The notes under the pieces were generated by a model. It saw nothing but the letters and a program-made list of their open reading frames with translations. It did no database searches and was not told the DNA's origin. Both the position numbers and the translations under genes were made by a program. From Streptosporangium pseudovulgare (GTDB lineage Bacteria; Actinomycetota; Actinomycetes; Streptosporangiales; Streptosporangiaceae), in NCBI RefSeq assembly GCF_014648055.1, contig NZ_BMQJ01000014.1, forward strand, positions 186,001-250,000: 64,000 nt of DNA. The letters are read 5' to 3'. Numbering within the stretch: position 1 is the stretch's first letter; the number at the start of each line of letters is the position of its first letter. This document shows, in pieces, positions 36,002 through 43,915 of this stretch.

Positions 36002-37042
36002 TCAGCGCGCCGGTTCCGGTGCTCCGTGGGCGGCGGTCACGGCGTCGATCTCGGCGAGGAGGGCCTGCTTGCCTGCCGGGTCCAGGTAGGAGGCGACGAC
36101 GGCGTTGCGGGCCAGCCCGGCGAGCGCCTCCCGGTCGAGGCCGAGGACCTCGGCGGCGGCCCGGTACTCGCCGCGGAGGGTGGTGGCGAACATGGGCGGG
36201 TCGTCGCTGTTGAGGGTGACGAACAGGCCCTCCCGGAGCATGCGGGGCAGCGGGTGCTCCCCCAGGTCGGCGATCTGGCCGGTGCGGAGGTTGGAGGTGG
36301 GGCAGACCTCCAGCGGGATCCGGGTGTCGCGCAGGTGGGCGACCAGGCGGGGGTCGCCCAGGCAGCCGATGCCGTGGCCGATCCGCTCGGCGCGCAGCCC
36401 CTCGACGGCCTCCCAGACGGTCTCGGGGCCGGTCATCTCCCCCGCGTGCGGGACGCTGTGCAGCCCGGCGGCGACGGCGGCGCGGAAGGCGTCGCGGAAC
36501 GCCTCGCGATACTTGGGGCGCACGTGCTCGGTCCCACCGAGGCCGAAACCTACCAATGCCTGGGGAGGTTCGCCCAGCGCGTGGTCCAGCGTGACGCGGG
36601 CGCCCTCGGCCCCGCACTCGCCGGGGATGTCGAAGACGTAGGCGACGCGGACGCCGTGGTCGTCGAGGGCGGCGCGGGCGGCCAGGTCCAGCGCCTCGGT
36701 GACCTCCCGCATCGGCATGCCCACGACGTGGTGGGAGTAGGGGGTGACCGTCAGCTCGACGTAGCGGGCGTTCTGCGCGGCGAGGTCCCGGGCGAGGCCG
36801 GTCACGAGGGCGGCCACGTCCCCGGGCTCGCGCACCAGGGCGTTGACCGCCTCGTACACCGTGGCGAAGTGCCCGAAGTCCCGGAACCGGTAGAACTCCC
36901 GCAGTTCCTCCCCGGTGGTGGGCACCCGGCTTCCGGGGTGGCGGCGCGACAGTTCCAGCACGGTGGGCACCGACGCGGAGCCGACGAGGTGGACGTGCAG
37001 TTCGGCCTTGGGCAGCGCGTCGATGTAGGCGTCGATCGTCAT
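36002..37042 (-). CDS. Adenosine deaminase-like metallohydrolase
   Basis: A 346-residue amidohydrolase of the adenosine/AMP deaminase family. Metal and catalytic motifs in order: ELHVHLVGS (about 13-21), HAGE (about 196-199), IGHGIG (about 217-222) and NSDDPPMF (about 278-285). The CPTSNLRTG motif is shared with adenosine deaminases and with aminodeoxyfutalosine deaminases of menaquinone synthesis, so the substrate is open. No menaquinone or purine genes flank it. The ATG at 37042 has a TAGGGT box seven bases upstream. Confidence 0.85.
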   Translation of the reverse strand: MTIDAYIDALPKAELHVHLVGSASVPTVLELSRRHPGSRVPTTGEELREFYRFRDFGHFATVYEAVNALVREPGDVAALVTGLARDLAAQNARYVELTVTPYSHHVVGMPMREVTEALDLAARAALDDHGVRVAYVFDIPGECGAEGARVTLDHALGEPPQALVGFGLGGTEHVRPKYREAFRDAFRAAVAAGLHSVPHAGEMTGPETVWEAVEGLRAERIGHGIGCLGDPRLVAHLRDTRIPLEVCPTSNLRTGQIADLGEHPLPRMLREGLFVTLNSDDPPMFATTLRGEYRAAAEVLGLDREALAGLARNAVVASYLDPAGKQALLAEIDAVTAAHGAPEPAR

Positions 37043-37049
37043 GGCGGAG

Positions 37050-37055
37050 ACCCTA
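37050..37055 (-). promoter_or_regulatory. -10 box of the deaminase gene
   Basis: On the minus strand TAGGGT ends seven bases before the ATG at 37042. A leaderless transcript is predicted. Confidence 0.55.
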
Positions 37056-37217
37056 TGCACCTCTCTTTCCTCAGCGGTAGCAGTTACCGGCGAATCTGCC
37101 ATTAAAAAGTCAGCTTCATTTTGTCGGTGGCACAGGCTTGACTGGGCGGGCACGGATCCCGGGGTCCCGGCGTCTCACGGGCGCCGGCGGGACGACCAGA
37201 TCACGAAGGCAGGAAGC

Positions 37218-37904
37218 ATGGCGACATACGTGTTGATCCCCGGCGCCGGATCCGACGCGTGGTTCTGGCACCGGGTGACCCCGCTGCTGCGGGCGCGCGG
37301 CCACGACGTGGTGGCGGTGGCGCTGCCCTGCGAGGACGACGCGGCCGGGCTGGCCGAGTACGCCGACGCGGTCGTGGCGGCCGTCGGCGACCGTACCGAC
37401 CTGGTGCTGGTGGCCCACTCCCTGGGGGGCTTCACCGCGCCGCTGGTGTGCGAGCGGCTGCCGGTCGACCTGCTGGTGCTGCTCACCGCGATGATCCCGG
37501 CGCCCGGCGAGCCGCCCGGCGACTGGTGGACCGGCACCGGTCACGCCCAGGCCGTGCGCGAGCTGAACGAGCGCCACGGCCGTCCGGCCGACGCCCCGCT
37601 GGACCTGGCCTTCGCCTTCCTGAACGGCGTCCCGCCGGAGATCGCGGCCCAGGTGGAGGAGCACTCGCTGAACCAGTCCGGCACCCCGCTCCTGAAGCCG
37701 TGGCCGCTGCCGGCGTGGCCCGACGTGCCGACCCGGTTCCTCATCTGCCGCGACGACCGCCTCTTCCCCGCCGGCTTCCAGCGGCGCGTCGTCCGCGAGC
37801 GACTCGGCATCGTCCCCGACGAGATGGACGGCGGCCATCTCGCCCCGCTGAGCCACCCGGAGGAGCTCGTCGAGCGCCTGGAGGGGTTCCGGGCCGCGCT
37901 GTGA
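37218..37904 (+). CDS. Alpha/beta hydrolase
   Basis: A 228-residue hydrolase of the short EstC/salicylate esterase-like group. The oxyanion region is LIPGAGSDAWFWH (about residues 5-17), the nucleophile elbow is AHSLGG (Ser about residue 73), and the catalytic His is in GGHLAPLSHPEEL near the C-terminus with an acid in CRDDRLFP. The length and the HLAPLSHP motif fit enzymes acting on small esters or related compounds. The ATG directly follows an AGGAAG site (very short spacing). Divergent from the deaminase gene. Confidence 0.85.
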   Translation: MATYVLIPGAGSDAWFWHRVTPLLRARGHDVVAVALPCEDDAAGLAEYADAVVAAVGDRTDLVLVAHSLGGFTAPLVCERLPVDLLVLLTAMIPAPGEPPGDWWTGTGHAQAVRELNERHGRPADAPLDLAFAFLNGVPPEIAAQVEEHSLNQSGTPLLKPWPLPAWPDVPTRFLICRDDRLFPAGFQRRVVRERLGIVPDEMDGGHLAPLSHPEELVERLEGFRAAL

Positions 37905-38025
37905 CCACGGGTCGCGCTGTGACCGCAGGCCGCGCTTCGGTCACGAGGCGCGGGCGCGTCGTACGGCGCCCACGGCCCCGCCCCGTACGAGTACGAGCAC
38001 GACGCGTGCGGGGCGGTGCGGGGTA

Positions 38026-38074
38026 CGCCCCCTTCCGGGCCGGTCCCTGAGATCTCCCGGCCCTGAAGGGGGCG
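38026..38074. terminator. Two-tier hairpin between convergent genes
   Basis: Outer arms CGCCCCCTTC/GAAGGGGGCG and inner arms GGGCCGG/CCCGGCC, lying between the hydrolase gene and the end of the ACT-GNAT gene. Probably a bidirectional terminator. Confidence 0.65.
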
Positions 38075-38084
38075 AGCGTGTGGG

Positions 38085-39203
38085 TCAGGCCGCGGGCACC
38101 GCCCGGGACTCCGCGGGTTCCCCGGACGCCGTGGACGCCGTGGACGCCGTGGAAGAGGCCGGCGGAGGAGCGGACGGGAGGGCCGCCGCCGTGACGCCGA
38201 CCGCGAGCCTGGCCTCCACCACGCCGGGGTCGTCGGTGAGGGTCAGGGTCGCGCCCAGCGAGACCAGGAGCCTGCGCATGCGCGTGTTGCCGGCCAGCAT
38301 GCTCGCCCGGACCTCGGCGAAGCCCAGGTCGCGGGCCTCGGCGAGGAGGATCCTGGCCAGCGCCGAACCCAGTCCCCGGCCCTGCCAGCGGTCCTCGACG
38401 AGCAGGGCCATCTCGGCGATGCCCGGGTCGGAGGTGAACATCAGGCCGGCCAGCGCGATCGCCTGGCCGTCGTGCCCGGCGACCAGCGAGTGGCCGTGCG
38501 CGCGGTCGCAGAGCCGGTCGAAGACGCGGTCCGGCAGCGTGGGCACGGGGGTGAAGTAGCGGAACCGGCGTGACTCCGGCGAGCAGCGGTCGTGCAGGTC
38601 GCGGATGGCCTCGCGGTAGAGCGGGGTGACCGGGCGCACCTGCGTCTCGGTGCCGTCGGACAGCCTGGCGGTCCGCACCGCGCCGGCCGGCCGGGGGCGG
38701 GCCGGCTGGGCGAGCCGTACGAAGGAGGCGGCGCGGGCGGCCTCGGTCATCGTGAAGGGCAGCCCGGCGCGGCGCAGCCGTACGGCGCGGCGCGGCGCGA
38801 CCGGCACGGTGAGCTGCGTGGGGTCGGGCAGCTCGCTCATGTCGGCGCCGTAGACCCAGCGGGAGTCGTCGGCGCGCAGCAGCTCGCCCAGCAGCTCGGG
38901 CAGCCGCCAGGGCTCGGCGCGCAGCCGGGAGGCGAGCAGGAGCGCTCGGGTGGGCTCGTCGGTCAGCTCGTGGGCGGTGGCCGGGACGACCCGCACCCGG
39001 CGGCCGCCGGCGGCCTCCAGCGCCTGGCGGACGGTCTCCGGCCCGGCGGGGATGTCGGCCACGAACTCGTCCACGGTGCCGTCCGCGTCGGACTGGACGC
39101 TCAGGCCCAGGATGTTGCCGCCCCGCTCGGCGAGCGCGGTGGCCAGCGAGGCGAGCCGTCCGGGCCGCTCATCGACAGTAGTACGAATCCTCAGAAACCC
39201 CAT
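38085..39203 (-). CDS. ACT domain-GNAT acetyltransferase fusion
   Basis: A 372-residue fusion. Residues about 3-75 form an ACT-type amino-acid-sensing domain (RIRTTVDERPGRLASLATALAERGGNI). A linker of about 100 residues follows, then a GNAT domain (about 185-320) with the acetyl-CoA loop RWQGRGLGSA. The tail is Ser/Thr/Ala-rich and contains a 9-bp DNA repeat (GCCGTGGAC x3 at 38128-38154). An allosterically regulated protein or metabolite acetyltransferase is an inference from the domains. The ATG at 39203 has GGAGGGAG upstream. Confidence 0.85.
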   Translation of the reverse strand: MGFLRIRTTVDERPGRLASLATALAERGGNILGLSVQSDADGTVDEFVADIPAGPETVRQALEAAGGRRVRVVPATAHELTDEPTRALLLASRLRAEPWRLPELLGELLRADDSRWVYGADMSELPDPTQLTVPVAPRRAVRLRRAGLPFTMTEAARAASFVRLAQPARPRPAGAVRTARLSDGTETQVRPVTPLYREAIRDLHDRCSPESRRFRYFTPVPTLPDRVFDRLCDRAHGHSLVAGHDGQAIALAGLMFTSDPGIAEMALLVEDRWQGRGLGSALARILLAEARDLGFAEVRASMLAGNTRMRRLLVSLGATLTLTDDPGVVEARLAVGVTAAALPSAPPPASSTASTASTASGEPAESRAVPAA

Positions 39204-39305
39204 CAAAGCTCCCTCCATCGCCATCAGCCTGGCGGAGCCCTGTTACGGCCCCGCTACACCGGAGTGAGCCCGCCGTTACGTCTTGAGGGAGTTGTGGATG
39301 ATGCG

Positions 39306-39315
39306 GTTGTACAAC
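39306..39315. promoter_or_regulatory. Palindrome in a divergent promoter region
   Basis: GTTGTACAAC is a perfect 10-bp palindrome between the divergent ACT-GNAT and FAD oxidoreductase genes, about 55 bp before the oxidoreductase start. It resembles a GntR or TetR operator core. Confidence 0.4.
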
Positions 39316-39368
39316 GGTTTCCGTGGGGTGATGCGCGCCCCATGACGGATATAGCAGGATATGTGGCC

Positions 39369-40769
39369 ATGAGCACGCGAGTTCCCCTGTCTGGGGACTT
39401 TGTCAACGGGGATGTCTCCTTCTGGTACCGCTCCCTCGGCATCCCCACGGCAGGAGAACCCCTCGACGGCGACCGCGAGGCCGACGTCGTGATCGTCGGG
39501 GCCGGCTACACCGGCCTGTGGACCGCCTACTACCTCAAGCGGGCCGATCCCGGCCTGCGCGTCACCGTGCTGGAGAAGGAGTTCGCCGGCTACGGCGCCT
39601 CCGGCCGCAACGGCGGCTGGCTGGTCGGCGAGCTGGCCGGCACCCCCGAGCGGTACGCCCGGACGCACGGCGTGGACGCCGCCAAGCGGCTCCAGCGGGA
39701 GATGTTCTCCTCGATCGACGAGGTCATCGCCGTCGCCGGCAAGGAGGGCATCGACGCCGACATCGTCAAGGGCGGCGTCACCACGGTCGCCACCAACGCC
39801 GCCCAGGACCGGCGGCTGCGCGCGCTGCTCGACCACGAGCGCCACTGGGGCTGGACCGAGGAGGACGTCCGGCTGCTGGACCCGGCCGAGCGGGAGAGCC
39901 GCCTGCGGGTGGACGGCGCGGTCAGCGCGATCTGGAGCCCGCACTGCGCGCGGATCCAGCCCGCGAAGCTGGTCCTCGGCCTGGCCGAGGTCGTGCGCGA
40001 CCTCGGGGTGGAGATCTTCGAGCGCACCCCGGTCACCGAGATCGTCCCGCACGAGGCCCGCACGCCGTACGGCACGGTCCGCGCCCGCTACGTCGTCCGC
40101 GCCACCGAGGGCTTCACCGCCGGGCTGCGGCAGTACCACCGAGCCTGGCTGCCGATGAACAGCTCGATGATCGTCACCGAGCCGCTGGGCGACCTGTGGG
40201 ACGCGATCGGCTGGGAGGGCTGCGAGCTGCTCGGCGACATGGCCCACTACTACATGTACGCCCAGCGCACCGCCGACGGCCGCATCGCGTTCGGCGGGCG
40301 CGGCAAGCCGTACCTGTACGGCTCGCGGGTGGACGACCGGGGCCACACCCACGCCTGGACGGTCGAGGCGCTGTGGGAGCTGCTGACCGGCATGTTCCCG
40401 GCCGTGCGGGAGTCGAAGGTGGCGCACGCCTGGTCCGGCGTGCTGGGCGTGCCGCGCGACTGGTGCGCCACCGTGCACGTCGACCACGAGACCGGCATCG
40501 GCTGGGCGGGCGGCTACACCGGCCACGGTGTCACCACCACCAACCTCGCCGGCCGTACCCTGCGTGACCTGATCCTGCGCGAGGACACCGAGCTGACGGC
40601 GCTGCCGTGGGTGGACCGGAAGGTCCGCGGCTGGGAGGTGGAGCCGCTGCGCTGGATCGGCGTGCACGCGATGTACGACCTGTACCGCCGCGCCGACGCC
40701 AGGGAGAAGGCCGGTCTCGGCCGCACCTCGGCGCTGGCGCGCGTCGCCGACGCCATCACCGGCCGCTAG
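39369..40769 (+). CDS. FAD-dependent amine oxidoreductase (PuuB/DadA-like)
   Basis: A 466-residue DAO-family flavoprotein. GAGYTGLWTAYYLKR binds FAD (about residues 44-58). GASGRNGGWLVGEL follows, and the C-terminal WAGGYTGHGVTTTNLAGRTLRDLI closes the flavin domain. This combination is common in gamma-glutamylputrescine oxidases and related enzymes acting on secondary amines. The ATG at 39369 has AGGA nine bases upstream; ATG 39342 is possible. An amidohydrolase gene follows directly, but their functional link is not established. Confidence 0.85.
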   Translation: MSTRVPLSGDFVNGDVSFWYRSLGIPTAGEPLDGDREADVVIVGAGYTGLWTAYYLKRADPGLRVTVLEKEFAGYGASGRNGGWLVGELAGTPERYARTHGVDAAKRLQREMFSSIDEVIAVAGKEGIDADIVKGGVTTVATNAAQDRRLRALLDHERHWGWTEEDVRLLDPAERESRLRVDGAVSAIWSPHCARIQPAKLVLGLAEVVRDLGVEIFERTPVTEIVPHEARTPYGTVRARYVVRATEGFTAGLRQYHRAWLPMNSSMIVTEPLGDLWDAIGWEGCELLGDMAHYYMYAQRTADGRIAFGGRGKPYLYGSRVDDRGHTHAWTVEALWELLTGMFPAVRESKVAHAWSGVLGVPRDWCATVHVDHETGIGWAGGYTGHGVTTTNLAGRTLRDLILREDTELTALPWVDRKVRGWEVEPLRWIGVHAMYDLYRRADAREKAGLGRTSALARVADAITGR

Positions 40770-40772
40770 GTT
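40767..40772 (+). promoter_or_regulatory. -10 box overlapping the oxidoreductase stop codon
   Basis: TAGGTT begins with the TAG stop of the oxidoreductase gene and ends seven bases before the amidohydrolase ATG. The second gene may therefore have its own leaderless transcript. Confidence 0.5.
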
Positions 40773-40779
40773 CGGTCGG

Positions 40780-42405
40780 ATGAACGAGATCCTCTTCCGC
40801 GGCGGGCGCGCCTTCCTGCCCGGCGGCGCCTTCGCCGAGGCCGTACTGGTCCGCGGCGACCGCGTCGCGGCCGTGGGCGCCGAGGCCGACGTCGCGCGCC
40901 AGGCCGGCCCCGGCTGCGAGACCGTCGACCTGGACGGCGGCCTGCTGACCCCCGGCTTCACCGACGCCCACATCCACCCGGTGCAGGCCGGGCTGGAGCG
41001 GGCCAAGTGCGACCTCGCGGAGGTCTACGGCCTGCCGGAGTACCTGGAGAAGATCACCGGCTACGCCGCCGCGCACCCGGACCGGGCCTGGATCGAGGGC
41101 GGCGGCTGGGACATGTCGGCCTTCCCCGGTGGCCTGCCGCACCGCTCCCAGCTCGACTTCCTCGACCGCCCGGCCTACCTGGTCCAGCGCGACCACCACG
41201 CCGCCTGGGTGAACGGCCGCGCCCTGGAGCTGGCCGGGATCACCCGCGACACCCCCGACCCCGCCGACGGCCGGATCGAGCGCGACGCCGACGGGGAGCC
41301 CACCGGGGTGCTGCACGAGGGCGCGATGGAGCTCGTCGGCCCGCTCACCCCGCGGCCCGCCACCGCCGACCAGGTCGCGGCCCTGCTGGACGCCCAGCGC
41401 TACCTGTTCTCCCTGGGCGTCACCGCCTGGCAGGACGCCATCGTCGGCCCCTTCGCCGGCTCCGACGACCAGCTCCCCGCCTACCTTGAGGCGGCCTCCG
41501 CGGGCCGGCTCACCGCCCGGGTGGTGGGCGCGCTGTGGTGGGACCGGGCGCGCGGCGCCGAGCAGATCCCCGAACTGCTGGAGCGCCGCCGCTCGGCCGA
41601 GGGCCTGGAGCGGTTCCGCGCCACCTCGGTGAAGATCATGCAGGACGGCATCGCCGAGAACTTCACCGCCGCGGTGATCGAGCCCTACTGCCGCTGCGGC
41701 GGCACGGGCGGCGGCACGGGCCTGTCGTACGTGGACCCGGAGCTGCTGAAGGGCCACGTCGCCGAACTGGACCGGCACGGCTTCCAGGTGCACTTCCACG
41801 CGATCGGCGAGCGGGCCGTACGCGAGGCGCTGGACAGCCTCACCGGGACCGACCCGGCGAACCGGCACCACATCGCGCACCTGCAGATCATCGAGCCGTC
41901 GGACGTCCCGCGCTTCGCGAAGCTGGGCGTGACGGCCAACCTGCAGCCGCTGTGGGCCACCCACCACGCCCAGATGGACGAGCTGACGATCCCGTACCTG
42001 GGAGAGGAGCGCTCGTCGTGGCAGTACCCCTTCGCCGACCTGCTGCGGACCGGCGCCCGGTTCTGCGCGGGCAGTGACTGGCCGGTCTCCAGCGCCGACC
42101 CGATCCAGGGCATGCACGTCGCGGTCAACCGCACCGAGCCGCCGAGCTCGGTGCACGCCGGCTACCCGACGGCGCAGACCCCGTTCCTGCCCGGCCAGTC
42201 CCTGGACCTGACGACCGCGCTGACCGCCTACACCGCGGGCTCGGCGTGGATCAACGGCGACGACGACGCCGGGACGATCGCCGCGGGCAACCGCGCCGAC
42301 CTGGTCGTCCTGGACCGCGACCCGTTCACCGAACCCGCCGCCGACATCTGGCGGACGAGGGTCGCCATGACCTTCGTCCGCGGCGAACAGGTCCACGGCC
42401 GCTGA
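40780..42405 (+). CDS. YtcJ-like metal-dependent amidohydrolase
   Basis: A 541-residue amidohydrolase of the YtcJ group. DAHIHP supplies the first metal-binding His pair (about residues 65-70), VKIMQDG the bridging Lys, HFHAIG and HHIAHLQ the next His residues, and GSDWPV the catalytic Asp. These proteins hydrolyse amide or imine bonds of small organic compounds; some act on formamides or exoenzyme substrates. It starts 11 bp after the oxidoreductase gene. No ribosome site; a TAGGTT box seven bases upstream suggests a leaderless message. Confidence 0.87.
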   Translation: MNEILFRGGRAFLPGGAFAEAVLVRGDRVAAVGAEADVARQAGPGCETVDLDGGLLTPGFTDAHIHPVQAGLERAKCDLAEVYGLPEYLEKITGYAAAHPDRAWIEGGGWDMSAFPGGLPHRSQLDFLDRPAYLVQRDHHAAWVNGRALELAGITRDTPDPADGRIERDADGEPTGVLHEGAMELVGPLTPRPATADQVAALLDAQRYLFSLGVTAWQDAIVGPFAGSDDQLPAYLEAASAGRLTARVVGALWWDRARGAEQIPELLERRRSAEGLERFRATSVKIMQDGIAENFTAAVIEPYCRCGGTGGGTGLSYVDPELLKGHVAELDRHGFQVHFHAIGERAVREALDSLTGTDPANRHHIAHLQIIEPSDVPRFAKLGVTANLQPLWATHHAQMDELTIPYLGEERSSWQYPFADLLRTGARFCAGSDWPVSSADPIQGMHVAVNRTEPPSSVHAGYPTAQTPFLPGQSLDLTTALTAYTAGSAWINGDDDAGTIAAGNRADLVVLDRDPFTEPAADIWRTRVAMTFVRGEQVHGR

Positions 42406-42417
42406 CGCCACCGGCCC

Positions 42418-42455
42418 GTCCCCGCACCGCGCGCCGTACGGCGCGGCGCGGGGAC
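42418..42455 (+). terminator. Hairpin after the amidohydrolase gene
   Basis: Arms GTCCCCGC/GCGGGGAC enclose the palindrome CGCGCCGTACGGCGCG. Placed 13 bp after the stop codon, ahead of a convergent gene. Confidence 0.65.
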
Positions 42456-42534
42456 CGGCGGCAGGCCGTCCCCGGCGCCCCTGCCCGTCACCCCTCGGGC
42501 ACGGACGCCGGAGGCCCGGCGTTCCGTGGAGGGC

Positions 42535-43677
42535 TCAGGGAGGCGGCCGAACCGTGCCGCGGCCTTCGGGACCGGTCCGGCCCAGCCGCGCCGCCTCGGC
42601 CGCCGGCGGCGCGGCGATCGACGCCAGGAGCGCGGCGACGCACGCGGCCCAGTACGGCAGGTACTGGGTGCTGTGGTCGTAGTCCCGGGAGCCGACCGTC
42701 ACGTACACCGACCAGATGAGCAGCGGCCCCGCCACACCCGCCGTCACCCCCGACCCCGTGCTCGCGTCCCGCCGCGCCGTCCAGGCGGCGACCACGACGG
42801 CCAGGACGGTCGAGACGATCAACATGCTCAGAGCTTCGTCCGCCAGGGAGCCCGGAAGGCCGCCCATCACCTCGACGGCGGTGAACAGCAGGACGAAGCA
42901 GAGCAGCCCACGCCGCGTCCCGGCGTGCCGGAGCGCGGCTGCGCCCGCCGCCGCGCCGATGCCCGCGCCCGCGAGGGACGCGGTCAGCGCCACGACCGGG
43001 GGGTCGTCGACCGCGCCGAGCGCCTGGAGGTACTGCAGCGGCCCGGCCGTCACCGCGCAGCCGAGCCACGCGGCCGACGGCAGCGCCAGGAACCGGCCAC
43101 GGCCGCCGGGCATCCTGCCCGCGACCACCGAGGCCGCCACGACCGCGGCGGCGGGATACCAGACGGCGCGGGTCAGGTCGCGGTACCAGCCGGGACCGTC
43201 CCACTCGTGATACCGCTCCCACAGCGTCCATCCCAGTGCCTCGGCCGCGACGAGCTGGCCGCAGGCGAGCACCGCGGCGGTGAGCGCGGCGGTGAGCGCG
43301 GCGGCCACCACCGCGGGTACGGCCGGCCCCACCCCGCGGGCCCCGGTGCGCGGCAGCCCTCCGGCCGCGACCAGGTAGGCGAGCACGGCCCCGATCACCC
43401 AGCCCGGCCAGCCCGGCCAGCCGGCCATCGCGTCGGCGAAGTCCCCGCCGTCGGAGGCGTCCGTGACGCTCTCTCCGACCATGACGGCCGCGACACTGCC
43501 GTACAGGGTCGCGACGGCGGCCTTCGCCGGGTCCCCGCGAAGGAGGACCCCCGCCACCAGGCCGGTCAGTATCCCCGCGAGCTCAAGCCGGTCGATCGCG
43601 GCGAGGAGCACGGACACGCACGGCCCGGCGGCCAGCACCCCGGCCACCGCGAGCACGGCTCTTCCCGCCTTCGGCAT
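42535..43677 (-). CDS. Unrecognised polytopic membrane protein
   Basis: I do not recognise this 380-residue protein. About ten hydrophobic helices are spread over the whole length, and a soluble loop with YHEWDGPGWYRDL lies near residue 160. Trp/Asp/Gly-rich loops (GWPGWPGW near residue 80) and short charged loops are visible. There is no motif of a known transporter or sensor. The ATG at 43677 starts a signal-like helix (MPKAGRAVLAVAGVLAAG); a GTG at 43713 would add 12 residues. It is the only gene in its stretch and points against the amidohydrolase gene. Confidence 0.6.
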   Translation of the reverse strand: MPKAGRAVLAVAGVLAAGPCVSVLLAAIDRLELAGILTGLVAGVLLRGDPAKAAVATLYGSVAAVMVGESVTDASDGGDFADAMAGWPGWPGWVIGAVLAYLVAAGGLPRTGARGVGPAVPAVVAAALTAALTAAVLACGQLVAAEALGWTLWERYHEWDGPGWYRDLTRAVWYPAAAVVAASVVAGRMPGGRGRFLALPSAAWLGCAVTAGPLQYLQALGAVDDPPVVALTASLAGAGIGAAAGAAALRHAGTRRGLLCFVLLFTAVEVMGGLPGSLADEALSMLIVSTVLAVVVAAWTARRDASTGSGVTAGVAGPLLIWSVYVTVGSRDYDHSTQYLPYWAACVAALLASIAAPPAAEAARLGRTGPEGRGTVRPPP

Positions 43678-43763
43678 CGGCCCATGAAAACAGAAGGACC
43701 ATGATCCTTCCACCCGTATGCCGCGAACCGTTCATCGCGGTCCTGCCCGCACCGGTGACGCGG

Positions 43764-43800
43764 GCCGCGCCGTACGGTTCCTCCGGCCGTACGGCGCGGC
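43764..43800. terminator. Perfect hairpin downstream of the endonuclease/phosphatase gene
   Basis: A 14-bp perfect stem GCCGCGCCGTACGG/CCGTACGGCGCGGC with a nine-base loop, downstream of the gene ending at 43916. Confidence 0.65.
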
Positions 43801-43883
43801 GCCCCGCCGGCCGCCCGCGTCGCCGCGCCGACCGCCGCGCTGTTCATGGGGCCGTCTGTCCGCGTTCGGCCCGGACCCCGCGC

Positions 43884-43914
43884 CCGCGGGGTCGCGGGGT
43901 CGCGGGGTCGCGGT
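43884..43914. repeat. Short tandem repeat GCGGGGTC
   Basis: GCGGGGTC occurs four times in a row just downstream of the endonuclease/phosphatase gene; the last copy is interrupted. Confidence 0.5.
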
Positions 43915-43915
43915 C

